Source of the DNA: a virus | IMG/VR virus record: IMGVR_UViG_3300022538_000807 | Coordinates: 1-60,018 of that record | Strand: one strand, 5' to 3' | DNA length: 60,018 nt | In this document: positions 38,317-46,821 of the stretch, in pieces | How positions within the stretch are numbered: the stretch's first letter is position 1 | Layout of the letters: each line of letters opens with the position of its first letter | Position numbers and translations under genes: made by a program | The notes under the pieces: model-generated | Databases searched by the model: none | Told to the model about the DNA's origin: nothing | Seen by the model: only the letters and a program-made list of their open reading frames with translations

Positions 38317-39642
38317 TTATCCCTTGTTGTGTTTTCCTGTTTCCTCAACATAGGCTTTCATCCGTCTGACATTATCCTTCATCTGGCATATCGGAAGGAA
38401 TCTATTATGAATCATCGGCTCATATTCTCTTTCAACTTTCTTCCCGTTTTTCATAACCCAGCCATATTGATTATACTTCCTGAAATCTTTACTCAGAATC
38501 TCACAGTTGTATCTATCGGGATTGTTCCATATCGGACTTCCCGGAAGCGGGGTGAATGTGGAAAGCGTAATCATATCAAAATCAAGCCTACTAATATAAT
38601 CCCTATTTAACTCAGGAGTGTCTGCCCTTTCTCCTGGCGTTCCCATCATAAATAATACCTTAATTTTTAAACCTGCCTTCTTTGCATTTCTGCATCCTTC
38701 TAGCATCGCTTCCGCATCTATATGTTTATCCAAAAAATCGAGGACTCGCTGATCTCCGCTTTCAACTCCTGGCCAAATCTCCCTGCATCCAGCAGTTACC
38801 AGAGATTCACATATCTCAGAATCAAGCTGATCGGCTCGTACTAGACACCGCCAGATAATATCAAGCTTTTTAAATTGATCGCACAGATTTAGACATCTTC
38901 TTCTATTCAATGTCATATTATCATCCCATATCCCGAACTGCCTTATTCCAGTAGATTCGACAATCTCTTTTATCTCCGAAACGATATTAAATATTGACCT
39001 ATATCTTGTTTTTCGCTCCCACATAGATTGGGATGCACAAAAAGCACAATTAAATGAACATCCTCTGGAAGTTATAAGACTCTCGCTTCCACCGCTGACA
39101 TAGCTTTCTCTGTTTACGAAAATATCCTCGCCATAACTTCCCTCAATTAACGACCTGTCGGGAAAAGGAATAGCATCAAGATCCTCAATAAATCCATTGG
39201 GGCAATAAATTTTTTTAAGTTCTCCCTTCTCAACATCTCTAACCATATCCGATATAATAAGCTCACCCTCGCCTATGCCTATCGCATCAAATAAATCACC
39301 CTTAGAAATATCCTGATACATCGCCGTAGCATGAGTACCACCAAGAAATATCTTTATACCAGGAAGATGTTTCCTTATCCATATAGCACATTCCACATTC
39401 ATCGGATATTCTAGTGTTGTTCCACTCATACAGATAATATCCGCATCCTCGAAGTTGATAAAATCCTCTTTCCTTTGGGGGCGTACCAACCTTGCTTCGT
39501 AACCTTCTCTTTTAAGAATTGTAGCTAAATATAGCGGTCCTAATGCAATGTGCATATTTTGTCTAACAAGCCAGGGACTAGGAGTTTCAACAAAAACTAT
39601 CTTCAAGTCTGCCTGTCTTTTAATAAATCCGATATCACCCAT
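38317..39642 (-). CDS. B12-binding-domain radical SAM enzyme, about 441 aa
   Basis: The N-terminal half is cobalamin-binding-like ('GPLYLATILKREGYEARLV', 'FEDADIICMSGTTLEYPMNVECA', 'KIFLGGTHATAMYQDI'). The central domain has the 4Fe-4S motif 'SRGCSFNCAFCASQ' (CxxxCxxC) and radical SAM barrel blocks 'FGIWDDNMTLNRRRC', 'IWPGVESGDQRVLDFL'. Such enzymes do difficult C-methylations, rearrangements or epimerisations, often on antibiotics or polysaccharides. The start is unclear: ATG 39640-39642 lies inside the previous gene; TTG 39604-39606 sits right at its stop. A full-length B12 radical SAM gene in a virion operon is very unusual. Confidence 0.85.
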   Translation of the reverse strand: MGDIGFIKRQADLKIVFVETPSPWLVRQNMHIALGPLYLATILKREGYEARLVRPQRKEDFINFEDADIICMSGTTLEYPMNVECAIWIRKHLPGIKIFLGGTHATAMYQDISKGDLFDAIGIGEGELIISDMVRDVEKGELKKIYCPNGFIEDLDAIPFPDRSLIEGSYGEDIFVNRESYVSGGSESLITSRGCSFNCAFCASQSMWERKTRYRSIFNIVSEIKEIVESTGIRQFGIWDDNMTLNRRRCLNLCDQFKKLDIIWRCLVRADQLDSEICESLVTAGCREIWPGVESGDQRVLDFLDKHIDAEAMLEGCRNAKKAGLKIKVLFMMGTPGERADTPELNRDYISRLDFDMITLSTFTPLPGSPIWNNPDRYNCEILSKDFRKYNQYGWVMKNGKKVEREYEPMIHNRFLPICQMKDNVRRMKAYVEETGKHNKG

Positions 39643-40253
39643 ATCATAACTGACAACCGTACCCTTCCATGCCTCATGAACCCTCCGGATATATATTCGA
39701 TAATTGGAGTTTCTGACCAGAGGATTTGCCATTTGGATGCCATTCCTTTAAGGCGTTCCGAACCATCAACTTCGGTTTGCCAAGGCGTTTCTCCGTCTCG
39801 CAAAACATCGAGAAGATATGACTTTTGCCAAATTGCAGTTTGCAGTGACATAGAAAATTGCTTGTCAAGAGGATATTCCCTGAAACCCTTGTGAACATTA
39901 GTGCTAATTGCATGGTTAATGAACCATTTGTCTGGAGCGTTTAGCTTCACGCAACCCACGTTGCCCTCACAAAGACTTTCTGCTTGCTCGATTCTTTTAG
40001 TGTCCACTATCTTATCGATAATATAATCATCCAGAATTAACAGAAACTTATCTTCTTTAGATTGTTTAAGATAATTAATTATCCCACTAGCCCACGACAC
40101 TCCACCAGTATAAAAAACCGCACCATCTATATGGTCTGTCTCAGTTATTATTTCAGTCTGATATGGATTATCTGGCCAGTTTTTCTTATAAAAGTGCGTG
40201 AAGATCGGAATTAAAAAATTATATCTATTGCAGGTTGAGACAATAACCCTCAT
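39603..40253 (-). CDS. Glycosyltransferase-like protein, 216 aa
   Basis: Opens 'MRVIVSTCNRYNFLIPIFTHFYKKNWP', has an acidic loop 'FLLILDDYIID' in place of DxD, and 'WQTEVDGSERLKGMASKW' with 'EYISGGFMRHGRV' near the end, in the order of GT-A enzymes. Start ATG 40251-40253 overlaps the previous stop (TGATG) with GGGAG upstream. Probable sugar transferase with unknown specificity. Confidence 0.6.
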   Translation of the reverse strand: MRVIVSTCNRYNFLIPIFTHFYKKNWPDNPYQTEIITETDHIDGAVFYTGGVSWASGIINYLKQSKEDKFLLILDDYIIDKIVDTKRIEQAESLCEGNVGCVKLNAPDKWFINHAISTNVHKGFREYPLDKQFSMSLQTAIWQKSYLLDVLRDGETPWQTEVDGSERLKGMASKWQILWSETPIIEYISGGFMRHGRVRLSVMIWVISDLLKDRQT

Positions 40254-40885
40254 CAATACTCCCAACCATCCTCTATGGGCAATAATCCCTTCAGCCTTCT
40301 ACCTCTTCTTGTCGTCTTACGGTGGTGTTTCACGTGCCTTCCCAAAGTAGGAAACTCCTTTAATATTTTACTTGATAATCCTTGCTTGTGAATATCAAAC
40401 ATCGCTTTCCAACAGGGTGCTCCATGATGAACATACCGATGAAATTTCTTGTAATTATTTACGTTTATTAACTGAAAAACAGGATGAAGATAAAGCATCC
40501 ATTCTCCACTCTTATAAGGAAATCCATCAAGCCTCTTTCTTCCTATGCCACCAACGCCGAATGTATCATCCTCCATCGTTTCTAACATGATGGTCACACA
40601 TGGCTTTACTACCTCTATATCAGAATCAAATACTAAGGCATACTTCGTTTCAGCCAAGCCAATGCCCATGTGCATACCCGGGCCATGATTAACATTTTTT
40701 CCAAGCGAGACAACTGTTGTTAAATCAGATGCCAGGCTTTTTACATAGGAAGCACATCGATCATTAGGATCAGAACCGTCAATAATAATGATAGGTATAT
40801 CAGAATAGAATTTGCGAACTGAATTATATGCTCTTTCTATGGAATCTTTCGTATTGTAGCATACTGTGATTCCAGTTATTTCCAT
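40253..40885 (-). CDS. Family-2 glycosyltransferase, 210 aa
   Basis: 'EITGITVCYNTKDSIERAYNSVRKFYSDIPIIIIDGSD' is a GT2 N-terminus, 'NHGPGMHMGIGLAETKYALVFDSDIEV' carries the D-S-D metal motif, and 'VHHGAPCWKAMFDIHK' is the acceptor side. Truncated relative to full GT2 enzymes, but all nucleotide-sugar contacts seem present. ATG 40883-40885 overlaps the methyltransferase end. Confidence 0.75.
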   Translation of the reverse strand: MEITGITVCYNTKDSIERAYNSVRKFYSDIPIIIIDGSDPNDRCASYVKSLASDLTTVVSLGKNVNHGPGMHMGIGLAETKYALVFDSDIEVVKPCVTIMLETMEDDTFGVGGIGRKRLDGFPYKSGEWMLYLHPVFQLINVNNYKKFHRYVHHGAPCWKAMFDIHKQGLSSKILKEFPTLGRHVKHHRKTTRRGRRLKGLLPIEDGWEY

Positions 40886-41349
40886 ATCCACCAATCGATA
40901 TCCTCTGTATTTAATTTAAATCTATTCCTCCCACAAAATTCATTAACCGCCTTGGGAACACCCGGCCATCGCCTTCCATAATCATGTCCGGAAACCAATC
41001 CCCCTTTTTTTACTTTAGGATAATATAAGCTAATGTCTTGCAGTACAGTTTCATATTGATGGTCGCCATCGATGTAAACAAAGTCAAGGCTCTCATTGTC
41101 AAATTTATTTACGGCATCTATTGATTTAGCTTTTGCCCATTCAATCTTATTCTCATGGTCCTTTAATTGTGAATGAGCAACGCCTTCCATCTTTCCCCTT
41201 GCTAAATATGGATCTATCAAAAAGACTTTCTTAATGTCTAATTCTTCAAGATAAACTACAGCATAAGCACCAGCATATATGCCTATCTCGATTCCTATTA
41301 AATTATGTTTGTTTAATAGCTGCTTTAATGCTGGCCTTAAATTGCTCAT
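40876..41349 (-). CDS. Class I methyltransferase (Methyltransf_24-like), 157 aa
   Basis: 'LIGIEIGIYAGAYAVVYLEELDIKKVFLIDPY' is AdoMet motif I plus the acidic strand-2 end; 'DFVYIDGDHQYETVLQDISLYYPKVKKGGLVSGHDY' is the diagnostic block of Methyltransf_24 sugar O-methyltransferases. The last residues (IDWWIWK) overlap the next glycosyltransferase start. Likely methylates a glycan. Confidence 0.8.
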   Translation of the reverse strand: MSNLRPALKQLLNKHNLIGIEIGIYAGAYAVVYLEELDIKKVFLIDPYLARGKMEGVAHSQLKDHENKIEWAKAKSIDAVNKFDNESLDFVYIDGDHQYETVLQDISLYYPKVKKGGLVSGHDYGRRWPGVPKAVNEFCGRNRFKLNTEDIDWWIWK

Positions 41350-41352
41350 TTA

Positions 41353-41910
41353 TCAGCTTTCCTTATAAATACGTATTATATCATGATAGATAACTATTTT
41401 ATAATCTGTTGGTGAATTTAAGCCTATGCTATCGTATATATCCCCTAAGCTCGGCCAATAGTCATATTCTTCAATTGTGTTACCAAAACACCGAACATCA
41501 TCAATAAGAATAACATGATCCTTTATTGGGTGATTAAATATTGCTTTAAGTTCCTGTAATAATGGTTGGTTTCCCTCGCCTACAGTTATGCCCCCAGAAT
41601 AGTGGGCGTCGAGCCAAAAGATGCAACGGTCATTGACTTGGTCTAAAACAGTTTGAATAAGTTTGGCACTATCACCCTCATAAATTGTTATATTTGGGGT
41701 ATCTTTATATTTGTCAATTTGGACTTGGGCAAGCGATGTATCCAATTCGATTGAATATATTTGAGAAAAACGATCTCTCAGTCTATCAAGCATCCGCCCT
41801 TTATATGTGCCTGTCTCAACTAAAACATTGCATTCAAAACGGTCTGCATATTCTTTAATTGTAAACGCTTTTTCTGAGGAAGAATGCACAGAAAATATCA
41901 TAATTACCAA
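41353..41910 (-). CDS. Class I SAM methyltransferase, 185 aa
   Basis: 'CNVLVETGTYKGRMLDRLRDRFSQIYSIELD' gives AdoMet motif I and strand 2; 'IFWLDAHYSGG' and 'DHVILIDDVRCFG' are the substrate side of the polysaccharide-associated methyltransferase family. First gene of the second glycan island, 10 bp after the SPP1-gp7-like gene. Confidence 0.75.
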   Translation of the reverse strand: MVIMIFSVHSSSEKAFTIKEYADRFECNVLVETGTYKGRMLDRLRDRFSQIYSIELDTSLAQVQIDKYKDTPNITIYEGDSAKLIQTVLDQVNDRCIFWLDAHYSGGITVGEGNQPLLQELKAIFNHPIKDHVILIDDVRCFGNTIEEYDYWPSLGDIYDSIGLNSPTDYKIVIYHDIIRIYKES

Positions 41911-41919
41911 TTCTCCTTT

Positions 41920-42858
41920 TTATTCAAAATAAGCCACTATTGCACATCTACACAATGTATGCAAAGGGGGCGAAGCCACCTCTTCATAATCAAGCTTTAG
42001 TGTCTGATCCTTTCCGCCTGGACTGACAGTAAACTCATCCCCCTGATCGAAAAAGGAGGTCTCTATTCCTACTATCTTTCCATCCATCTGTTCACACCAA
42101 GGACAAGTACGTTTATCAAACTGCGTTACCCATTGCTTTTTCTTCACCACCCCACTCTGTTTGTAGGCTTCCAGGGCTGCCCTATTGCTTGCTCGCAAAG
42201 TTTCTGTTCTTGCTATCATCTCAGAACGAACTTTATTCCAATGAGCATAGGTGGTGTTTACCCGCTTTGTAAGCTCAGGTATTCCCTCGCCAGCCTTTAA
42301 CCCTGCGAGTAGCTCTCTTCGCAACCTCTCCACGCTTACATCTTCAAGCTTCTTGGAGAATTTGGGTATATACTCTTTTAACCATTTCTGTACCTCTGGA
42401 TTTTCCATGTTAAAGGCAATATCCGTTACCCCTATCCGCTCCATTTCTAATGCTCCCTGCTTGCTCAATATAAGAAGGTCAATTGTGCGTGCTTTCTCAG
42501 ATAGCTTATTTTCAAACATGCCTTTAGGATACAGCACGGAATCTACAATATCTGAATCATCCTTACTCATATATGCCTTTTTGAGCTTCTTGAGATTAGC
42601 AACTATTATCTTTTCCTCTTCTCCCCATATCCCCTGTAGCATAGCTACCCATTTCTTCTCATATGGATCAAGCGCCTTGAAGAGGGCGGTGAAGAATTCT
42701 GCATGGGGGTAAGAATCAGGCTGTTCTGTTGTATCTTTTCCTACAATATGTTGTATGTCTTTATGCAAGCTGTTGCCCAATTGGACAACAAACCTATCCA
42801 GGCAACACTGGCAAATATAGTCATCTGCTAGTTGAGAAGCGAGGATTTCTGTGTTCAT
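41920..42858 (-). CDS. SPP1 gp7-like minor head protein, 312 aa
   Basis: The C-terminal domain is diagnostic: 'HWNKVRSEMIARTETLRASNRAALEAYKQSG', 'WVTQFDKRTCPWCEQMDGKIV', 'SPPLHTLCRCAIVAY' match the phage Mu F / SPP1 gp7 family (PF04233), with Cys/His residues probably binding metal. These proteins sit inside the head near the portal and travel with DNA. The N-terminus contains 'CQCCLDRF', an extra cysteine pair. Confidence 0.85.
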   Translation of the reverse strand: MNTEILASQLADDYICQCCLDRFVVQLGNSLHKDIQHIVGKDTTEQPDSYPHAEFFTALFKALDPYEKKWVAMLQGIWGEEEKIIVANLKKLKKAYMSKDDSDIVDSVLYPKGMFENKLSEKARTIDLLILSKQGALEMERIGVTDIAFNMENPEVQKWLKEYIPKFSKKLEDVSVERLRRELLAGLKAGEGIPELTKRVNTTYAHWNKVRSEMIARTETLRASNRAALEAYKQSGVVKKKQWVTQFDKRTCPWCEQMDGKIVGIETSFFDQGDEFTVSPGGKDQTLKLDYEEVASPPLHTLCRCAIVAYFE

Positions 42859-43004
42859 TTTCTTATAAATGGAAAATTCTCTATCGCCATAAAAATTAAA
42901 AACATTGCTAGGGCTGTAAATATTCCCGTTTCCTCAAAAACCAAATATATTAATGCTAAAGTGAATACAGTACGAATAACTTTGTTGGTTTTATTTTCCT
43001 TCAT
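42855..43004 (-). CDS. Two-span membrane protein, 49 aa
   Basis: ATG 43002-43004 and the stop both overlap neighbours (ATGA). Two hydrophobic segments, 'VFTLALIYLVF' and 'FTALAMFLIFMAI', joined by 'EETGI', predict a membrane hairpin. Embedded between portal and minor head genes. Could be a small holin or antiholin, but a location in the head module makes that uncertain. Confidence 0.55.
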   Translation of the reverse strand: MKENKTNKVIRTVFTLALIYLVFEETGIFTALAMFLIFMAIENFPFIRK

Positions 43005-43279
43005 CCCAAGGTCTCCTTAACATTTTCATCGCTTGCTAGTTGGGAGGCGAGTTTGGCTAGTTTGGTTATAATAATATTTCCTTTTTTATCATAAGAAATA
43101 TCAATCCCATATTTCCATGCAAATTCATTAACTGCATCAAAAACAGAAAATTCTCCTCTCCTAAAGAATAATTTATATTTTTCAACAAATTTCATTGCAT
43201 CTTTTTTGTTGCAAGTTAATAACTTAATGATATCCTCTTTGGCTTCTTTAATAAACTCCTCCCATGTTTCTGTGTTCAC
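43001..43279 (-). CDS. Hypothetical protein, 92 aa
   Basis: Charged helical protein ('EEFIKEAKEDIIKLLTCNKKDAMKFVEKYKLFFRRGEF') with a short beta hairpin. Its last residues ('LASQLASDENV') resemble the first residues of the gp7-like protein ('LASQLADDY'), suggesting a small local duplication. Coupled to portal by ATGA. Unknown role. Confidence 0.6.
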   Translation of the reverse strand: MNTETWEEFIKEAKEDIIKLLTCNKKDAMKFVEKYKLFFRRGEFSVFDAVNEFAWKYGIDISYDKKGNIIITKLAKLASQLASDENVKETLG

Positions 43280-44712
43280 CCCAATCTCTCCCTTATCTTT
43301 TGCCTTGCCAATTCCACAACCTCCTCCGCCTGTTCTTCTGGAGACACAGCACCAAGCATACTAATCGGCACAAGCCTATTATCAACAAGTAGCTCATCGG
43401 CATCCTTCGGCTCTTTGCCTAAATCCGCCCTCACCTCATCTCTGGATAATATGCCGGCATTGACGTACTCAGTATTTTCCTTTAGCAATTGTTCCCTATC
43501 CTCCGGCACAACATCATCAAAAGCACAGAAGATGTTTGTATCGAAAAGCGATAAAAGCTCATTAAGCTTCTCTTCCTGTTTTCGCAATCTAGGCATTATT
43601 CCGGACTTAGCATGAGTGTAATCGGATGAATCCGCATTGGCACGGTTCACATCAGTTGAAACAAGCTTGCCTATAGGTATATCAAAGGCAACCGCAATCT
43701 CTTCACGAGTTATTTTCTTTCCTTCAATAAAGGATAATTCCTGCGGTGTCATCGTATCTTTAGAAAATTTCATCCCAGGTGGTAAGACGGCTGTTTTGCC
43801 CCCCTTAGCTGAACCTTCATATTTCTGCTGCCAGTCCTCTTTAAGGCGCTTCATCTCTTCTGTACCGATAAGCTCTGTTGATTCTAGCACCCCACCTACT
43901 CTTGCCTTATTCTTGAAGAGTGCCTCCTCAAATACATACATCTCTTTATTGACATATACGGCATCAGCGACACCTTGAACACAGGAGAAGCCTATATATT
44001 CGTTCTTAGGGTTAGGATAACGAAGGTGAACCACGTCATCTATTTCAAGCGTAAGCTCTATGCCACCCCTCTTGTACAAATAGCCTTTAACAAAGTCTCT
44101 TAAATCCTTGCCGGGAATAGGCTGTATATATGGCGATGGTATAACCCATAGCTCTCTAGGAACTTGAAGCCCGTCTCGTATAATATACCAGTAGGCATCA
44201 CCCGTAAGGTCGAGGAACAGCGATGTAAGCTCACGAAACTCACGACCGCTCATGAAAGGATTGGCGGTCTTTGTAAGGTCAAGAAAAGGATGTTCGTCAA
44301 CTTCCTCAACTTCCTGTGCTTTTTTGAGATAAGAATCAAGCCCTGTATTCGACTCAAGCCATTTCATCTGAGCTTTATCGATTGAGCGTGTAGGAAATAG
44401 CTGTATTTTCTTGCCACTCTCCGGTTTAGCCACATACAGCCTTAGCTTGGCAGCACCTATAGATTCAGCGTTGAGCGAAGCACATATATAAACCCATGAT
44501 GTAAACTCCCTCAGCATATCCTCTTTTGTGCGGACTTTACCGCTCTCCACGCCCTCACCCCAGAATACAGAGTCACCCCAAATGGTGGGGTCTAAGGCGG
44601 AGGGTCGTGCACCGCTTGTGTGGAATACATCGGCAAGCCCTTTGCGATAGCTCCCCGCTGTTCTTCCTATGTTATATGTTAATTTTTCTAATACGTTCAT
44701 TATTTTTCTCAT
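43276..44712 (-). CDS. Portal protein (HK97 family), 478 aa
   Basis: 'FTSWVYICASLNAESIGAAKLRLYV', 'HPFLDLTKTANPFMSGREFRELTSLFLDLTGDAYWYIIRD', 'PRELWVIPSPYIQPIPG' and 'EEIAVAFDIPIGKLVS' follow the HK97 portal family (PF04860) in order. The subunit forms the dodecameric DNA channel and terminase dock. The C-terminal 'LSRDEVRADLGKEP' helix is also typical. An internal ATG four codons in is a possible start. Confidence 0.9.
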   Translation of the reverse strand: MRKIMNVLEKLTYNIGRTAGSYRKGLADVFHTSGARPSALDPTIWGDSVFWGEGVESGKVRTKEDMLREFTSWVYICASLNAESIGAAKLRLYVAKPESGKKIQLFPTRSIDKAQMKWLESNTGLDSYLKKAQEVEEVDEHPFLDLTKTANPFMSGREFRELTSLFLDLTGDAYWYIIRDGLQVPRELWVIPSPYIQPIPGKDLRDFVKGYLYKRGGIELTLEIDDVVHLRYPNPKNEYIGFSCVQGVADAVYVNKEMYVFEEALFKNKARVGGVLESTELIGTEEMKRLKEDWQQKYEGSAKGGKTAVLPPGMKFSKDTMTPQELSFIEGKKITREEIAVAFDIPIGKLVSTDVNRANADSSDYTHAKSGIMPRLRKQEEKLNELLSLFDTNIFCAFDDVVPEDREQLLKENTEYVNAGILSRDEVRADLGKEPKDADELLVDNRLVPISMLGAVSPEEQAEEVVELARQKIRERLG

Positions 44713-44815
44713 TTTCTAATTTTTTCTTTTGTATTTTCTTTATTTCTGGTTCAAGCAAAAATCCGACTAATGCCCAGAAGTTAAAATTGCCTTTATGGTT
44801 CTTTAATTGTTTCAT
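44672..44815 (-). CDS. Possible 47-aa basic protein overlapping portal start
   Basis: ATG 44813-44815 opens a frame rich in Lys/Asn that runs 41 bp into the portal gene. No clear ribosome site. It fills an otherwise empty 135-bp gap, so I list it with low confidence. Confidence 0.3.
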   Translation of the reverse strand: MKQLKNHKGNFNFWALVGFLLEPEIKKIQKKKLENEKNNERIRKINI

Positions 44816-44847
44816 TTAACTCATTTTAAAATTATTAATCAGAATGC

Positions 44848-45015
44848 TTAAATGCTTGTATTAAACTTAAACAAAAGCTCTATCCCCACAATTTCATAAT
44901 TTTCATCAAGATCAACATTAACCATATAGGGTGCGATTGATTTCGTTTTTTTGATTTTCTTATTTGATATTTTTGCATAGCTTGCATTGGCTTTTTTGTC
45001 ATATATAAATTTCAC
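44848..45015 (-). CDS. DUF2283-like protein, 55 aa
   Basis: 'KFIYDKKANASYAKIS...SIAPYMVNVDLDENYEIVGIELL' is the DUF2283 pattern (YD..A...Y..., V.vDlDe...vGIEil), small beta proteins common on plasmids and phages with unknown function. GTG 45013-45015 behind AGGGGAGAA overlaps the previous stop and is preferred to an earlier start. Confidence 0.65.
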   Translation of the reverse strand: MKFIYDKKANASYAKISNKKIKKTKSIAPYMVNVDLDENYEIVGIELLFKFNTSI

Positions 45016-45104
45016 TTCTCCCCTCCGCTCCGCCACCAGTAATCCTCAAAATACACAAGCATAGCAACGAATAGTGCAAATAAAAACCAAGAGTCGGGGG
45101 TCAT
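45012..45104 (-). CDS. 30-aa membrane peptide
   Basis: ATG 45102-45104 overlaps the previous stop (ATGA); ends as GTGA. One span ('WFLFALFVAMLVYF') then Trp-rich polar tail. Micro-protein or coupling frame. Confidence 0.45.
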   Translation of the reverse strand: MTPDSWFLFALFVAMLVYFEDYWWRSGGEK

Positions 45105-45241
45105 TGCTTATCTTTTGCTTTACAAGGCGTAGAGCATTTACAACACACCCAAAATTTAAGTTTTACCAAAGAACCATTAATTTTATCTATATATACTCTA
45201 TTAATATTCGCATTACAACATTCACTTATAAATTTTTTCAT
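45101..45241 (-). CDS. 46-aa cysteine-rich protein
   Basis: 'SECCNAN...FWVCCKCSTPCK' holds six cysteines in two groups, a likely zinc site. ATG 45239-45241. Overlaps the following membrane peptide by 4 bp. Confidence 0.55.
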   Translation of the reverse strand: MKKFISECCNANINRVYIDKINGSLVKLKFWVCCKCSTPCKAKDKQ

Positions 45242-45255
45242 ATTCCCATCTTTAT

Positions 45256-45399
45256 CTATTGCGGTTGGCAAAGCTTAATAACCTCTTTCATTAAATAAAT
45301 ACCTAATAATCCGCAATAAATAACAAAATTTTGATTTGGATGCGGTCTATATAGCCATTTGCAAAATGTACAACCCGCAGGGAAGCAATCTTTTTTCAT
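45256..45399 (-). CDS. 47-aa cysteine-rich protein
   Basis: ATGA overlap with the methyltransferase. 'DCFPAGCTFCKWLY' at the start plus two later cysteines. Looks like a zinc or disulfide micro-protein. No family recognised. Confidence 0.55.
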   Translation of the reverse strand: MKKDCFPAGCTFCKWLYRPHPNQNFVIYCGLLGIYLMKEVIKLCQPQ

Positions 45400-46574
45400 A
45401 AACTAAGCTCTTTTTGCTTGGGTTCACGCTCCCAATGTTTTACTCTTTTCCGTGCGATAGTCAAATACTCATCCTCACGCTCAATTCCTATACATTTACG
45501 CCCTATGTTGTGTGCTGATATTGCAGTAGTACCAGAACCAAGGAAGGGGTCTAGGATGATTTGCCCTTCACGGGTTACAAGTTTTATTAGCCATTCAAAG
45601 AGAGCGGTTGGTTTTACTGTGGGGTGGTTGTTTTTGCTATCATCTAGTCCTCTATTCCGCTCGCTTTTTGATGCTTTTGCTGTGTAAAAAAATCTGGAAG
45701 CTCCTCCGTTTTGATTGGCGTATTTATTATCATCATAACCAGCTTTAAAAATTCCCGTATTATAATATCCCTTGGGGTCTTTATATTGCCCCTTGCCTTT
45801 TAGTTCCCCACTCTGCTCATCCAGCATCCTTGCGGCTTCTTCATCTAGGATGACGTTGGCAGGGAAGCGACCTTTGGGTTGTTTCCAAGGCTCTTTGCAC
45901 ATAGAATAATCACCATAAATTTCATTGTCGGCATGAACGGTATGAGGATTTTTATCAGCCTGTTCTTGTTTATCTGCAGGAGAAATATATCCAATCCTAC
46001 ACTCCTCCACATTAACCGCCCCAACCCCCCATTTCAGCACATTTTCAATATATGAACCTTCAGGAGGCTTGACCGCCCAGATTATCGGCTCATAGGCTGG
46101 CTTGATGCCACCGACTTTTAAGCCGTCCCACTCCTTACCATTGCCACCTCTCTTATCAATCATCTTCCCCAAATCCTGTGCCTTCGGGAATCCACTTCCA
46201 TATAGCCACATCAACGTATCCTTAATAATAAACCCGCTGTCCTCAATCGCACATGCCAAACGGTGGAATGTCCTTGTTCCACCCATGACTAGCATCGACC
46301 CCCCAGGCTTCAGCACTCGATAGGCTTCGGTGAGCCATTGGGTGTGAAAAACTTGATTAATACCATCCCATTCCTTTCCCATAAAGCCCTTTGATAAAGC
46401 TATGTGTGGTGAATTACCCTTACCAAAAGATTCTCTTACAAGAGGAGCAGAATTAGTTTTCCCAAATCTTTTAGTAATACTTACCAATCCATAAGGCGGG
46501 TCTGTTACAATCGCATCTACACTATTAGGCTTCATCGCCTTCATGACTTTGATGCAGTCACCTTTTAATATCAT
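45396..46574 (-). CDS. Beta-class DNA methyltransferase (N6-A or N4-C), 392 aa
   Basis: 'VDAIVTDPPYGLVSI' (motif IV) precedes a long target-recognition region, and the AdoMet motif comes last: 'HPTVKPTALFEWLIKLVTREGQIILDPFLGSGTTAISA' (motif I, DPFLGSGT). This IV-TRD-I order is the beta class of DNA amino-methyltransferases. No restriction partner is present. Probable role is protection of phage DNA or epigenetic timing. Start ATG 46572-46574; an earlier in-frame start would overlap the previous gene further. Second gene of the virion operon behind promoter P46.8. Confidence 0.9.
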   Translation of the reverse strand: MILKGDCIKVMKAMKPNSVDAIVTDPPYGLVSITKRFGKTNSAPLVRESFGKGNSPHIALSKGFMGKEWDGINQVFHTQWLTEAYRVLKPGGSMLVMGGTRTFHRLACAIEDSGFIIKDTLMWLYGSGFPKAQDLGKMIDKRGGNGKEWDGLKVGGIKPAYEPIIWAVKPPEGSYIENVLKWGVGAVNVEECRIGYISPADKQEQADKNPHTVHADNEIYGDYSMCKEPWKQPKGRFPANVILDEEAARMLDEQSGELKGKGQYKDPKGYYNTGIFKAGYDDNKYANQNGGASRFFYTAKASKSERNRGLDDSKNNHPTVKPTALFEWLIKLVTREGQIILDPFLGSGTTAISAHNIGRKCIGIEREDEYLTIARKRVKHWEREPKQKELSL

Positions 46575-46773
46575 TTCTTTGTTTCCACTTCTCAACACAA
46601 TCTTGACAATAATGTTCCCATTCGCTATATTGATTTAGTTTAAATCGCCATCCCTTTTCTTTTGAATATTCTACAAAATCATCCCAATTATTGCCATTTT
46701 CAAATTCTTCAAAATAAGAACAAGTATCACAAGAAAGTAAAAAGCCTAATTCATGGGGCAATTTTTCTATCAT
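46558..46773 (-). CDS. First gene of the virion unit: zinc-type small protein, 71 aa
   Basis: 'SCDTCSYFEEFENGNNWDDF...EWEHYCQDCVEKWKQ' provides two CxxC pairs 40 residues apart, one zinc site. The promoter at 46792-46820 puts transcription start near 46785, so ATG 46771-46773, six bases after AGGTG, is preferred to GTG 46782. As first gene of the unit it may be a regulator, which is inference. Confidence 0.6.
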   Translation of the reverse strand: MIEKLPHELGFLLSCDTCSYFEEFENGNNWDDFVEYSKEKGWRFKLNQYSEWEHYCQDCVEKWKQRNDIKR

Positions 46774-46791
46774 CTCTTTCACCTCACCCTA

Positions 46792-46820
46792 ATTATACAG
46801 AAGAAGTGAATGAACGTCAA
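46792..46820 (-). promoter_or_regulatory. Sigma70 promoter P46.8 for the virion unit
   Basis: TTGACG (46815-46820) and TATAAT (46792-46797) with a 17-bp spacer on the minus strand. It lies between the terminase unit and the methyltransferase/portal unit. Confidence 0.8.
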
Positions 46821-46821
46821 A

